Source: Caldilineaceae bacterium (GTDB lineage: Bacteria; Chloroflexota; Anaerolineae; Caldilineales; Caldilineaceae). From it: 64,000 nucleotides of DNA. Location of the stretch: positions 62,001-126,000 of the forward strand of contig OY282376.1 of the NCBI GenBank assembly GCA_958295845.1, in the 5' to 3' direction. Position numbers and translations under genes: made by a program. How positions within the stretch are numbered: the stretch's first letter is position 1; the number at the start of each line of letters is the position of its first letter. Of the stretch, positions 34,940 through 43,981 are shown piece by piece. Below the pieces are notes generated by a model, which was given only the letters and a program-made list of their open reading frames with translations, was not told where the DNA came from and ran no database searches.

Positions 34940-35695
34940 CTAGGCCAGAATGCCGCCATCAACGGCCATCGGGTGCCCAGTAACAAACGACGCGGCGTCG
35001 GAACAGAGCCACACGACGGCCTCGGCAATCTCCTCCGGCCTTCCCATGCGCCCGATTGGCTCCAACTCGGTAAAATTGGCAACAGCGTCCGGGTAGTCGA
35101 CCGCCTGTTGTGCAACCATCGGCGTGGAAATCAGGCCGGGACAAACAGCGTTTATGCGGATGTTGGAGCGGGCATACTCCAGCGCGGCGGAGCGCGTCAA
35201 CTGCACGACGCCGCCCTTGGTCGCGCTATAGACGGCGAGCTCGGGCGTGCCGGTCATGCCTGCATTGGAGGCCGCGTTGACGATGACGCCCCCGCCCTGC
35301 CGCAGCATCTGCGGGATCTCGTACTTCATTGAAAGCCAGACACCCTTCAGATTGACCCGCATAATGCGGTCGAAATTCTCTTCCGTGCAGTCGGCGGTCA
35401 GGGACATATCGCCGAGGATGCCGGCATTGTTGAAGGCGCAGTCCAAACGTCCAAACACCTCCACACAGCGATCGATAGCCGCCTCCACCGAGGACGCCTC
35501 ACCTACATCGCAGGAGACGAAGACCGCCTCTCCGCCTGAGAGTTCGATCAGCCGCAGCGTCTCCTGGCCGCCGTCAATATCCACATCAGCGACGACCAGC
35601 TTGGCCCCGCGGTCAGCGAAGGCAAGGGCCGTAGCTCGGCCAATGCCGGAACCGCCGCCGGTCACAAAGGCAATCTTTCCGTCCAGACTGTTCAC
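34940..35695 (-). CDS. Short-chain dehydrogenase/reductase
   Basis: About 251 residues starting at GTG 35695, where AAGGAAGGAG stands 6 bases upstream; the longer reading to 35806 has no family similarity before VNSLDGK. Motifs: VTGGGSGIGRA, NNAGILG, ASNAGMTG...YSATKGG, PMAVDGGILA. In the context of the mutarotase and dehydratase genes it is a candidate sugar or sugar-acid dehydrogenase. Confidence 0.9.
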   Translation of the reverse strand: MNSLDGKIAFVTGGGSGIGRATALAFADRGAKLVVADVDIDGGQETLRLIELSGGEAVFVSCDVGEASSVEAAIDRCVEVFGRLDCAFNNAGILGDMSLTADCTEENFDRIMRVNLKGVWLSMKYEIPQMLRQGGGVIVNAASNAGMTGTPELAVYSATKGGVVQLTRSAALEYARSNIRINAVCPGLISTPMVAQQAVDYPDAVANFTELEPIGRMGRPEEIAEAVVWLCSDAASFVTGHPMAVDGGILA

Positions 35696-36152
35696 AGCGC
35701 TCCTTCCTTTTGTGCGAGGATTCGCATTCCCATGGCATGTCCCGCCATCGTCAATCGGCGGCAGCGACAGGCGAGTCCAGCAAGCCAAGTTCCTCCGGGC
35801 GTTCAATCCATTGTTGCCGGAGCGGGCTGCCGCCGTGGTTTTCCAGCCAGTGGGCAGGATATAGTGAATCGCCCCCGGGCGATCATAATTCCCTTCCGCT
35901 ATCTGCTCAATGACATCTGGTTTGCCTCAGCGGAAAACATGTGTCACATCAAACGCAAGCTCGACCAAGAGTTCACGAAGAAAAACCTTGCCGTTCTTGG
36001 TGGTCTTTCGCGGCCCTTCGCGGATCAACAACGACTGCGTAACACCAGCACATTCGTTGTTGATCAGTAAGCATGGCTTTCTCGCCGGGAAGTTGAAAAG
36101 CGTTGAACACAGCAAGATACTTCGAAACCTAATGTGCGACTTTTGAAGGGAT
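35696..36152. other. Lower-GC stretch without a supported gene
   Basis: Base composition is clearly more AT-rich than the flanks. Short frames occur on both strands without ribosome sites. CTTTCGCGGCCCTTCGCGGA around 36006 resembles dispersed TTCG-rich intergenic repeats known from several bacterial phyla. I see no RNA gene. Confidence 0.35.
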
Positions 36153-36227
36153 GATCCATCGGCGCTCTTCCTTTAGAAGAGAGATAGGCCAAAAATTATT
36201 CATAGAGAGGAGAGCAACCGATGGATC
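36153..36227. repeat. Inverted repeat around an AT-rich core
   Basis: GATCCATCGG (36153-36162) and CCGATGGATC (36218-36227) are perfect 10-bp arms, extended by imperfect GCTCT/AGAGC pairing, around a 55-bp AT-rich core. Could be a small non-autonomous element or a structured 3' end of the mutarotase transcript ~90 bp away. Confidence 0.5.
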
Positions 36228-36318
36228 GGGACCATTTTATCATCAATTGACTATCATGATCTTGATCGACTGTCATGTTATGACCTCCCTGGAGACAGTA
36301 TCGCGCCCCTCCCCACCA

Positions 36319-36651
36319 TCAGCCAATCTGCCAGTGGAACACCTCCGGCCACCCATCAGGATAAGCGTCATACGGATCGTAGTCATCTCCGCTCTCGTCC
36401 TCCATGATCGGCGCCATGTACTCCTCCCAGCGCACCGACTCGGGACTTTCCGCCAGGATACGGACCGCCTCGGCGTAATTCTCCGCCTCCATGTACAGGA
36501 ACAGCTGCCGGTCCACCATGAAGATGCTCATGCTGCGCACGCCCGCCTGCTCCAGGTCGGCCAGCACAGCAGGCCAGACCTCCCGGTGGCGCCGCCGGTA
36601 CTCTTCCTCCTCCCCCTCCTTGACGTGCATGACAAAAGCAACCCGTTCCAT
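36319..36651 (-). CDS. rhaM: L-rhamnose mutarotase
   Basis: A 110-residue dimeric alpha/beta-barrel protein interconverting alpha and beta anomers of L-rhamnose. Family signatures: VAFVMHVKEGEEEEYRRRHR with the conserved HREVWP, the Tyr in FLYMEAENY, and the Trp-Trp-like end PEVFHWQIG. The length matches RhaM (about 104). The ribosome site GAGGT lies 5 bases from ATG 36651 and touches the repeat at 36661. Its presence is the main reason to assign the surrounding genes to rhamnose or a related deoxysugar. Confidence 0.88.
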   Translation of the reverse strand: MERVAFVMHVKEGEEEEYRRRHREVWPAVLADLEQAGVRSMSIFMVDRQLFLYMEAENYAEAVRILAESPESVRWEEYMAPIMEDESGDDYDPYDAYPDGWPEVFHWQIG

Positions 36652-36660
36652 CGCAGACCT

Positions 36661-36685
36661 CAGTTTTCAGTTTTCAGTGGTCAGA
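36661..36685. repeat. CAGTTTTCAGTTTTCAGTGGTCAG repeat
   Basis: Two and a half CAGTTTT units followed by CAGTGGTCAG, squeezed between the stop of the SDR at 36708 and the ribosome site of rhaM. Same family as at 1423 and 4381. Confidence 0.6.
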
Positions 36686-36707
36686 AACATCAACAGCCAA
36701 TGCGACT

Positions 36708-37514
36708 TCACACCTCCATGCCGGGCACCGGAATCGTGCTCAGCATGCCGCCGTCGACGTCTAGCGCCGACCCGGTCAGGAAAGCGGCTTCGTCGGAGAT
36801 GAAGAAGAGCACCGCATTCACGATATCCTGCACGGTCGGGTTGCGCTGCAAGGGAATGTCGGCGGCTGTGGCTGCCAGGATCTCCTGCGGCTGCATGCCG
36901 GTGGCCTCCGTCTTCAGTTCGAGAATCGCCTGTCCCATACCGGTGCCCGATACGCCGACCGGGCAGACGCAGTTGACCGTAACCTGGCGCGGCGCCAGTT
37001 CGCCCGCCAGCACCTTGGTCAGGCCAACAACCCCGAACTTGGCCGCACAGTAGTGGGCCAACAGCGGGAACCCCACCTTGGCCGCGTCGGAACCGATGTT
37101 GACGATGCGGCCGCGGCCGCTGGCGCACAACAACGCCGCGGCTGCCTGGCAGCAGAGAAAGGTGCCCTTAAGGTCTACATCCAGCACCCAGTCCCACTCA
37201 GCCTCGCTGATCTCCTCCAGCGGGTTGAAGGCGATGACACCGGCCGAGTTGACCAGCGTGTCCAGGCCGCCGAAACGTTCCTCGCAGGCCGCCACCGCGG
37301 CCGCGGTCGACTTCGGCGACGTCACATCCAGCTCGATGACCAGCAGATTGTCGCTGTCCAGGCCGCGTTCAGCATCTTGCAGTCGTTCGGGATCGATGTC
37401 CCCAATCGCGACCTGCGCGCCGCGTGCCAGCATGGCCTCCGCAATCCCCAGCCCGAATCCGCTCGCCCCACCGGTGATCAGCGCCCGGCGCGGGGAAGTC
37501 TGACTATTTGACAC
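36708..37514 (-). CDS. Short-chain dehydrogenase/reductase
   Basis: A 268-residue SDR with GTG start at 37514 behind GAGGAGGGGAG. Motifs: ITGGASGFGLG, NSAGVIAFNP, GSDAAKVG...YCAAKFG, SALDVDGGML. It lies between the dehydratase and rhaM in the same direction, the position where non-phosphorylated rhamnose or fucose pathways have an L-rhamnose 1-dehydrogenase or 2-keto-3-deoxy-acid 4-dehydrogenase. Which one cannot be decided from sequence. Confidence 0.9.
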   Translation of the reverse strand: MSNSQTSPRRALITGGASGFGLGIAEAMLARGAQVAIGDIDPERLQDAERGLDSDNLLVIELDVTSPKSTAAAVAACEERFGGLDTLVNSAGVIAFNPLEEISEAEWDWVLDVDLKGTFLCCQAAAALLCASGRGRIVNIGSDAAKVGFPLLAHYCAAKFGVVGLTKVLAGELAPRQVTVNCVCPVGVSGTGMGQAILELKTEATGMQPQEILAATAADIPLQRNPTVQDIVNAVLFFISDEAAFLTGSALDVDGGMLSTIPVPGMEV

Positions 37515-37603
37515 GGTCTCCCCTCCTCAAAACGATCGGCAGCCTCCGAGCAGCGAACGTACATTGCCGGTTGCTCACCACTATCTCCTACCCACTGCCG
37601 TTC

Positions 37604-38731
37604 TCACTCAAATGAGTACTTGCGCACTATCTCTTCGCGCACGTGTACACCCAGCCCAGGCGCGTCGCGCACGGCCAGATAACCCCCTTCCTGCACCCAG
37701 GGGTCGCTGACCAGCTCATGCTGCATCGGCGATTCATGCGGTTTGAGGTCCATGCTGACGCCGTGGTCGGAGATGGCCAGCAGATGGACGCTGGCCGCGG
37801 TGTTGAGCGCGCTGCTCCACGTGTGCAGGCTGAACTGCAGATTCTCCACCTCCAGCAGCCGGATCACCTCGCGAGAGCCGGTGATGCCGTGGCTGCGGCC
37901 CGGGTCGATCTGGACCACATCGACGCCGCCGCTGCGGATCAGGCGTCCGTAGCTCTCGACATCCCACTCATCCTCACCGGTGCCTATCGGCGTCGCCACC
38001 GCGGCCCGCAGCCGGGCATGTCCCTCCAGGTCGCGCGGCAGGAGCGGCTGCTCGATCCAGCGCAGGCGGTACGGCTCCAGCTGGCGGAAGCGCTGGATTG
38101 CCGTGGGCACGTCCCACAGATTGCGCGCGCCGGGCGTATCCACGATCAGCTCGCGGTCATCGCCGATCACCTCGCGGATGCGGCGTACGTACTCGATATC
38201 GCGTGCGGCGTCCTGCCCGAAGACCGCGTCCGGATGCATGCCCCACCCTGCCTTGACGTAATGGTAGCCCTGCTCCACCATCCAGCGGAACTCGTTCAAC
38301 GTCCAGTCCAGGTCTTCCATGTCGAAGATGAACGAGGCCATCGCCACCACCTTGTCATGCAGCTTGCCCCCCAGAAGCTGGCAGACCGGCAGCCCCAACG
38401 CCTTGCCCTTCAGATCCCACAGGGCCATATCGATCGCGCTCACGCCAAAGGCCGCAATCCCTTCGGGGCCATACCACCAGACATGGGCCAGCATTTTGTG
38501 CCAGGCGCGCTCCACATCGCGGGCGTCTTCGCCGATCAGCAGCGGCGCCAGCCCCTGCTCGATGATCAACTTCGTCGCCAGCGCAGCCTCGCGAAACTGG
38601 GAGATACACTCGCCCCAACCGACCGTGCCGTCATCGGCCTCGACCCGCGCCAGGGTGATGTAGCGTTCAATGCCCTTGTAATGGGGTTCAGGATAGGCGA
38701 GCGCGAATGCTTGAACTGTGCGGATCTTCAT
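37604..38731 (-). CDS. Enolase-superfamily sugar-acid dehydratase
   Basis: A 375-residue enzyme. Metal ligands D198 (IVDTPG), E227 (WIEQPL), E253 (GTGEDEWD); acid/base residues H303 (SLHTWSS) with D276 (VQIDPGR), the His-Asp pair of mandelate-racemase-group acid-sugar dehydratases. Lys160 (YVKAGWG) is single: the second Lys of the KxK is Gly. That pattern fits rhamnonate/galactonate-type dehydratases better than racemases. Beside rhaM, SDRs and the GH106-like hydrolase, L-rhamnonate dehydratase is the leading guess. AAGGAAAG precedes the ATG. Confidence 0.82.
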   Translation of the reverse strand: MKIRTVQAFALAYPEPHYKGIERYITLARVEADDGTVGWGECISQFREAALATKLIIEQGLAPLLIGEDARDVERAWHKMLAHVWWYGPEGIAAFGVSAIDMALWDLKGKALGLPVCQLLGGKLHDKVVAMASFIFDMEDLDWTLNEFRWMVEQGYHYVKAGWGMHPDAVFGQDAARDIEYVRRIREVIGDDRELIVDTPGARNLWDVPTAIQRFRQLEPYRLRWIEQPLLPRDLEGHARLRAAVATPIGTGEDEWDVESYGRLIRSGGVDVVQIDPGRSHGITGSREVIRLLEVENLQFSLHTWSSALNTAASVHLLAISDHGVSMDLKPHESPMQHELVSDPWVQEGGYLAVRDAPGLGVHVREEIVRKYSFE

Positions 38732-38817
38732 GGCTCTTTCCTTGTGGAATTTCTGAGTTCCAGGCCGTAGTCCTTAACAACAAGGCGGAAGGCGGACACG
38801 TGAGAACGGTGTGTCAC

Positions 38818-38850
38818 CAAAAACTCGAAACTGACTACTAAAAACCGCAG
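38818..38850. repeat. ACTGACTACTAAAAACCGCAGTTAAAAACTG repeat
   Basis: Degenerate units directly next to the stop codon of the rhamnosidase-like gene at 38851. Heptamer-type family. Confidence 0.55.
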
Positions 38851-41800
38851 TTAAAAACTGCCGTTAACCACTGGCCTCGCCGTCAGCGTTGTCTGCATCG
38901 GAAAACTGACCGTAACCGGGCCAAGCAGCCCCGAGACTGTCTGCCCCGCAAAGACAAACTCGGACTCATAGGGTCCCGTGCTGAAATAGTTGGCCAACGT
39001 ATTGTAGACCAGCACTTCCAACTCGTTGTCACCCTCGCGCACCTGGTCTGTGATATCGAAGCGGTAGGGACGCGCCAACTTGACGCCCACACTCTGCCCG
39101 TTGACAGTCACCTCCGCGGTGGTGTTCACCGCGCCCAGGTCGAGGATTACCTCCCCCTGCAACTGCTCAGACGTCAGAGTGAATCTCTTCTTGTAAACAG
39201 CGCCGCCGGAGTAACTTTCCAACGCGTACTGGCTCCAATCGCCCAACGGCAGCGACGCGTCAGCGCATTCGAAGCGAACTGGCTGGCGGATGGCCGCGCC
39301 GGCGTAGACACCGGCCTTCTGTTCGACGCGCAAAGCCAACTGCGAGACATCTGCCACCGGCGCATTCAGCCGGACCTGGCCATCCTGAATCGCCGCTTCC
39401 ACGCCGTTGACCCAGACCTGAACGCCCTCGGCATCCACATCCAGATGCAGCGTATGCGTCCCCGCCGGCGCTTCGCACCTGTACCAGCCGACGCGTCTCT
39501 CCTTGTGCGGCGTGATCTCATACCCCAGTTCGGAAGGCTCGGCGAACCAGGTCAGCCGCGCCGCCGCACGATCTCGTACCGGCGTCGTCGACGGATCCAG
39601 CAGGGCTGCATACGCCCGCAACGGCTGGGCGGGCGGCTGCACGCAAGCGAGTAGGAGCAGGTTCAACCCCTCCTGTAAGTCGACCTCTATCGGCTCCTCA
39701 ACCGGCTCTTCGGATTCGACCGGCAGCAGAGCCTCCCCATTCAGCCAGGCCTGCTCGACCTCTCCGCTGTCTGCCCCCAGGTGCAGGACCCAGCGGCCAG
39801 CCCGCGGCGCCCGCACATGCGTGCAGAGGTAACGCACGCGCTCCTCATCCTCGTCGGCAACGTCGAGACACAGAAACGAATCCCCGACCCCGTGACTGCC
39901 GCCCCATACGTCGGTGCCCGGCTGCCCGAATTCCTGCGAATAACAGACAGTCTCCCAGTCCATTCCGCCGGCGTCCAACTCCGGCGGGACCTGCCCGCGT
40001 TTTAATGCGCCGCTGGCCCGCCAGTAGGGGCCAAAGGTATAGGAGAAAACAGGCCAGCTGCCATCGTCATAGTCGCGGCTGTGCCAGCCCTGCGCAACGC
40101 CCGGCGTCTCCTCCTCCCGGTAGCGGAACTGTCGCGCCTCCGCGGCGATGTGTTCGTCGCTTGCCGGCTCGCGGAAATCGCCCCAGCGGTTGTCCATCGT
40201 CGGCGTCAACCGGAACGACCAGTCGCCTGTCAGGTGCAGCGGGGCCGGCGCCGGATCGAAACGGGCGCTGGCGCGGTACTCGCGCCCGGCATGGCGCACG
40301 CGAACCGACTTGAGACCCCCGTCGTCGACAGTACCCTGCACCGCAACGCTATCGCCGGACGCTTCCACATGCGTGACCGTCCCCAGATTGTCCGCAGTCA
40401 CAGCCGGTCTGCCTCCGGGCGGGCGCAAAACCAGGACGATGCCCTGGTTGGCCTCCATCGTCAGCCGCACCGTCGTCCTGTCATCGGTGCAAAAGAAGCG
40501 ATGATGGGGCAACACCTCGCCGCTACTGCAGTCCCAGATCTCCGGTTCGCCCTGCACGCGCAGGATGAAGGTCAGCTCTCTTCGCTCCGATTCGACATTG
40601 TAGAGGAAGTAGACGTCCAGCTCGCCGATCCGCTGATGCGTGTGGAAGATGTTCTTCTCTGAAGCGATTACATCGCGGTCGATCGCTTCTGAGATTACGG
40701 CCGCGACATCAACCCCCCGCTGCGCCGCGTGGGGTGTGCGCGCCGTCTCCTGGGCGGGCAGGAAGATGCCTTGGCCGCCGTGTTCGTTGCTCTGCCTCCA
40801 AATACTGCCCAGCGCCTGGCTATGCGCCTCCGAACGGTGGGCGGCCTCCTCGCTGGACGCGATGCCGAAGATGTGCCGCAACAGGGCGCGCACTTCAGGA
40901 TCATCACGGCCATGCTCCTGCGATGCGCCCGGCAGCCGACGGAAGGCTACAACCGTACCGCCGCCGTCATAGAACTCTCGGAGCTTCGCCAGGGTCTGGC
41001 GGCGGATCGTCGTCATCGGCGGCAGGAGCACGGCCCGGAACTGGATTCCGGCTATCTCCAACGTCCCGTCGCGCACTATGGCCTGGCTCAGCAAATTGTC
41101 GTCGACAAAATCGAAATCGATCCCGTTCTCGTAAATCTGGCGGCCGAGCGAAAAGGTGGTCATCGCGCAGTCGTCGGCCGCGCTCGTGAACGAGTCCCCC
41201 CGCAGCCAGTTGGCGTGAACGGTCGTCAGCGGGTAGAGCAGCGCCACGTCGGCCACGTGCGTTCCCTGGCTCATCACCGCGCTCAGGCGCGAAACGTAGT
41301 CCACAAAGTTCTGCCAGTGTTCCCAGTAGGGCTGGCGCCAGTGAATCGACGGCGGCACCCATTCGTACCAGCCGCCCAGCGTGTTGTATAGCCCGCCGTG
41401 CTGATTGTACAGATTCAGCCCGTAGGCATAGTTCTCATTCGTCCAGGCAAGGTTCTGCTCCTGGGTCATACCCCAACCCGCCCCCCAGTAGACGCACATT
41501 GACGCCCGCTCGCGCGCGTAAATGTGCAGGATCGAGCTGGACAGCTTGGCGTCGATGAAACAGCGCTCTCCGGGCAGGCTGGCGCCGGGGTCCTCGTTGC
41601 CGGTGACGTGGAACCAGCGCATCAGGCGGAAAAAATCGCCGTAATGCCATGTCTGCCCCAGCATATCCTGGCGGCCCCAGGTGGCGATCGTGCCGTATCG
41701 CATTCCCCGCTCTTCGTGCCATTCGCACAGCGGCCGGTAGAGGTTCTTCTCCAGCAATGCTGACATCACCTCGTAGTAGTCGCAGCGGATCTTGTCGGTG

Positions 41801-42627
41801 AAGGCGCCGATGTCGTGGAAGAGGCCGACCAGCCAGGGCGCGGGATCATACCCCTTCTCCGCCTTGAACCGCTCTATCAGGTTCGGTGCGTAGAGGATGT
41901 TGCCGTTGAGCACATAGAGCTCATCCTGCCCGTAGAGGGAGAGGGTGCCGGGTACAAATTCGCGCAGCCGCTCTTCGTGTTCCTGCCAGTAGATTTCGAG
42001 ATAGCGCGCGGCGACATGGGGGTTGAGGTAGTCGAGATCGTGGGGCTGGCTGGCGACCACCGTCAGCAGCCAGCCGGCCTCCGGCGCCATCCAGTGAATC
42101 CGTTGACCTCGCACAGCCGCACTGAGATCCTGGTACGATGCCGGATCCAACCGTTCCCCGTCAAAGCGGTATACCGCCGCCGTCAGAACCGTCTCCTCTG
42201 GCGGTACATCGAGCTGCATCGCGCCGCTTGCGTTCGAGCGCTTCTCGTGGATGGCCAAGCGGCGGCCCTCCAGCTCCGGTCGCGTGGCGCGCTCGGCGCG
42301 CAGAAGGTCCTGCCAGTACTCACGCCCTTCCCAGCCGGAAAACCACGCTTCCAACCCAAGACGCTCGTGTTCAGCCACGGAATGCCGGAAGAACTCCCAC
42401 CATTCTTCGCTGAAATAGGCCGGCTGCGTCCCGTACCGCTCGCCGTCGAGATAGCGCGGATAGTACCACGTTCCGCCAACGCTTTTCTTCTTCAACTCCT
42501 CCAGCTGCCAGGTCAGGCGCTCCTTGTCCAGCTCTCCCGTCTCCCAGAACCAGGTGACGAAGTCACTGTAGTCGAGGGGCGGCTGGTGGAAGAGTTGCAG
42601 CAGGGAGGCGTAGGATGGAGTGGTCAT
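38851..42627 (-). CDS. GH106-like alpha-L-rhamnosidase, multidomain
   Basis: A 1258-residue protein. The N-terminal TIM-barrel part opens FVTWFWETGELDKERLTWQL, like the WW...G.i.k..i...le.mk..G start of family GH106, and continues with acidic, aromatic segments (RYGTIATWGRQ; FIDAKLSSSILHIYARERAS; YWGAGWGMTQEQ). A galactose-binding-like jelly roll ends the protein: VILDLGAVNTTAEVTVNGQS, typical of GH106 and GH2 termini. No signal peptide is visible, so it may act in the cytoplasm on imported rhamnosides. Family assignment is moderately sure, specificity inferred from rhaM and dehydratase neighbours. Confidence 0.7.
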   Translation of the reverse strand: MTTPSYASLLQLFHQPPLDYSDFVTWFWETGELDKERLTWQLEELKKKSVGGTWYYPRYLDGERYGTQPAYFSEEWWEFFRHSVAEHERLGLEAWFSGWEGREYWQDLLRAERATRPELEGRRLAIHEKRSNASGAMQLDVPPEETVLTAAVYRFDGERLDPASYQDLSAAVRGQRIHWMAPEAGWLLTVVASQPHDLDYLNPHVAARYLEIYWQEHEERLREFVPGTLSLYGQDELYVLNGNILYAPNLIERFKAEKGYDPAPWLVGLFHDIGAFTDKIRCDYYEVMSALLEKNLYRPLCEWHEERGMRYGTIATWGRQDMLGQTWHYGDFFRLMRWFHVTGNEDPGASLPGERCFIDAKLSSSILHIYARERASMCVYWGAGWGMTQEQNLAWTNENYAYGLNLYNQHGGLYNTLGGWYEWVPPSIHWRQPYWEHWQNFVDYVSRLSAVMSQGTHVADVALLYPLTTVHANWLRGDSFTSAADDCAMTTFSLGRQIYENGIDFDFVDDNLLSQAIVRDGTLEIAGIQFRAVLLPPMTTIRRQTLAKLREFYDGGGTVVAFRRLPGASQEHGRDDPEVRALLRHIFGIASSEEAAHRSEAHSQALGSIWRQSNEHGGQGIFLPAQETARTPHAAQRGVDVAAVISEAIDRDVIASEKNIFHTHQRIGELDVYFLYNVESERRELTFILRVQGEPEIWDCSSGEVLPHHRFFCTDDRTTVRLTMEANQGIVLVLRPPGGRPAVTADNLGTVTHVEASGDSVAVQGTVDDGGLKSVRVRHAGREYRASARFDPAPAPLHLTGDWSFRLTPTMDNRWGDFREPASDEHIAAEARQFRYREEETPGVAQGWHSRDYDDGSWPVFSYTFGPYWRASGALKRGQVPPELDAGGMDWETVCYSQEFGQPGTDVWGGSHGVGDSFLCLDVADEDEERVRYLCTHVRAPRAGRWVLHLGADSGEVEQAWLNGEALLPVESEEPVEEPIEVDLQEGLNLLLLACVQPPAQPLRAYAALLDPSTTPVRDRAAARLTWFAEPSELGYEITPHKERRVGWYRCEAPAGTHTLHLDVDAEGVQVWVNGVEAAIQDGQVRLNAPVADVSQLALRVEQKAGVYAGAAIRQPVRFECADASLPLGDWSQYALESYSGGAVYKKRFTLTSEQLQGEVILDLGAVNTTAEVTVNGQSVGVKLARPYRFDITDQVREGDNELEVLVYNTLANYFSTGPYESEFVFAGQTVSGLLGPVTVSFPMQTTLTARPVVNGSF

Positions 42628-42894
42628 TTTTGGGAGTTCTTAGCTATGAGGTTTTGGTTTTGTCGGAGCGGGAGAGGCTCCTCTGTTACAACTGATGGGC
42701 GATTGCGGAGGAGCGGGGCTTCATACGGGATTTGCGATGCAAGTCAAAGACCGGAACGCCTGTAAGAGGTATGGACAGCTGAATGTTATTCAGACAGACG
42801 CCCATCATTGTAACCGCAGGCTGTGACGGGTCAAACCGTATGCAGAAGATGCTTGAGGGTGTGCCTGAGCTTGAGGGTCCAGTTGCACTTGCGG
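42628..42894. other. Spacer, promoter side of rhamnosidase-like gene
   Basis: No gene or RNA seen. A short direct repeat of GCTTGAGGGT occurs near 42850. Confidence 0.3.
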
Positions 42895-43220
42895 CTACTC
42901 TTCATCCTGACGCTCTCGCAGATACCTGTCAATCCGTGCGCCGTCCTCTCGCTCTTTGTTTCCCTTGAAGTAGAGCTCGATGAAGTCAAGGCGGCGTTCA
43001 TGGATGAAATAGGCGTAGATGACGCGCAGCGAACTGTTGGGCAGATACTTGCAGGCCAGGCGGGCTTTGATGATTAACAGGGACTCGGTCTGCGTGAGGA
43101 TACTGACGCGCCTGGAGGGCGTTGGTGGTACAGCCGCGATCACTTCTCGAAACAACTGCAAATTTGTGGGGAGTGACCTGTACTTTCTGGAGAGTCTTCT
43201 GCGTTCTCGCTAAAATTCAC
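42895..43220 (-). pseudogene. RelE-like toxin, N-terminus apparently frameshifted
   Basis: The longest start-bearing frame, from TTG 43161, encodes 88 residues: LRVIYAYFIHERRLDFIELY then FKGNKEREDGARIDRYL, a RelE/HigB-type toxin end. In that frame homology continues upstream of TTG as LSRKYRSLPTNL, the normal N-terminal helix, until TAG near 43212. A GTG at 43220 overlaps the antitoxin stop (GTGA) and encodes VNFSENAED in another frame, the expected first strand. One indel around 43195-43202 would join the two. Hence either an inactivated toxin, a sequencing error, or programmed frameshifting. Confidence 0.6.
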
Positions 43221-43825
43221 GTAGTTCGCTTTAGTGCATCGTCCGATTCGCTTACGGAGTAACTGTCATCTCGATAGAAAACAGTCTCGTAAGGAATCGG
43301 TTTACCGTAGCGAGCACATTTCCAGGGGATGTCATTGTGCAAATACTCGGATAGTTCGGCAGCGTTCATGTCGGATAGGCGAGCCAACACCTGATCGATG
43401 TGTTCGATGTCACGTGCGCGCAACAAATCGGTATCAGAACGTCCGGTTGGAAGGTATCTGTTCTGGCTGTAGTTGTGGTAGACCTGCTCCGTCTTTTGGA
43501 TTACCCCTTCCTCTTCCATGCAGTGCAGAATCCGGGTTAGATTGACCGACGTCGGACCGTAGCCGTTCTTGATGTAGGTCTCACCCATCAGGTTCTCTTC
43601 GAACTTCTCGTAGTAGTCGAAGTCGATGAAATAGAGGAGGTTATGCAGAACGGCTTCGCCGATGTTCGGTTTGCCCTCGACCCTGTCGAGAACGTAGAGG
43701 ATCACCTGCCTGAACACGTCGGGGCGTACTTCTTCAACGCGAATCTGGAGATCTTCGCTCTTCGGCGCTGCTTCGTCTATATACTGCCGGCGTGCGTGAC
43801 CGACAGGCTGCTTTTCAGTCAGCAT
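43217..43825 (-). CDS. Panacea (DUF4065/SocA-like) antitoxin
   Basis: A 202-residue protein. The Panacea core is at residues ~35-170: VILYVLDRVEGKPNIGEAVL then HNLLYFIDFDYYEKFEENL, NGYGPTSVNL and DIEHIDQVLARLSDM. Panacea domains neutralise many unrelated toxins encoded beside them. The stop codon overlaps the GTG of the RelE-like frame by 4 bp, the standard antitoxin-first order with coupling. No N-terminal HTH is evident in the first 35 residues. Confidence 0.82.
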   Translation of the reverse strand: MLTEKQPVGHARRQYIDEAAPKSEDLQIRVEEVRPDVFRQVILYVLDRVEGKPNIGEAVLHNLLYFIDFDYYEKFEENLMGETYIKNGYGPTSVNLTRILHCMEEEGVIQKTEQVYHNYSQNRYLPTGRSDTDLLRARDIEHIDQVLARLSDMNAAELSEYLHNDIPWKCARYGKPIPYETVFYRDDSYSVSESDDALKRTT

Positions 43826-43981
43826 ACGGGGAAGTCCCTGTTCTCCAGTTTCGCCATCCTGTGCTTCGGGGAACCGGCGCCAGAGACATAGGAATGACGA
43901 CCCTGGCGTGTCCTTGTGCTGCTCATTCTAAGCCCGGTCGCCCGAAGCGGCAAAGCTGATTGGAATTTCGCGTCGAGCGAA

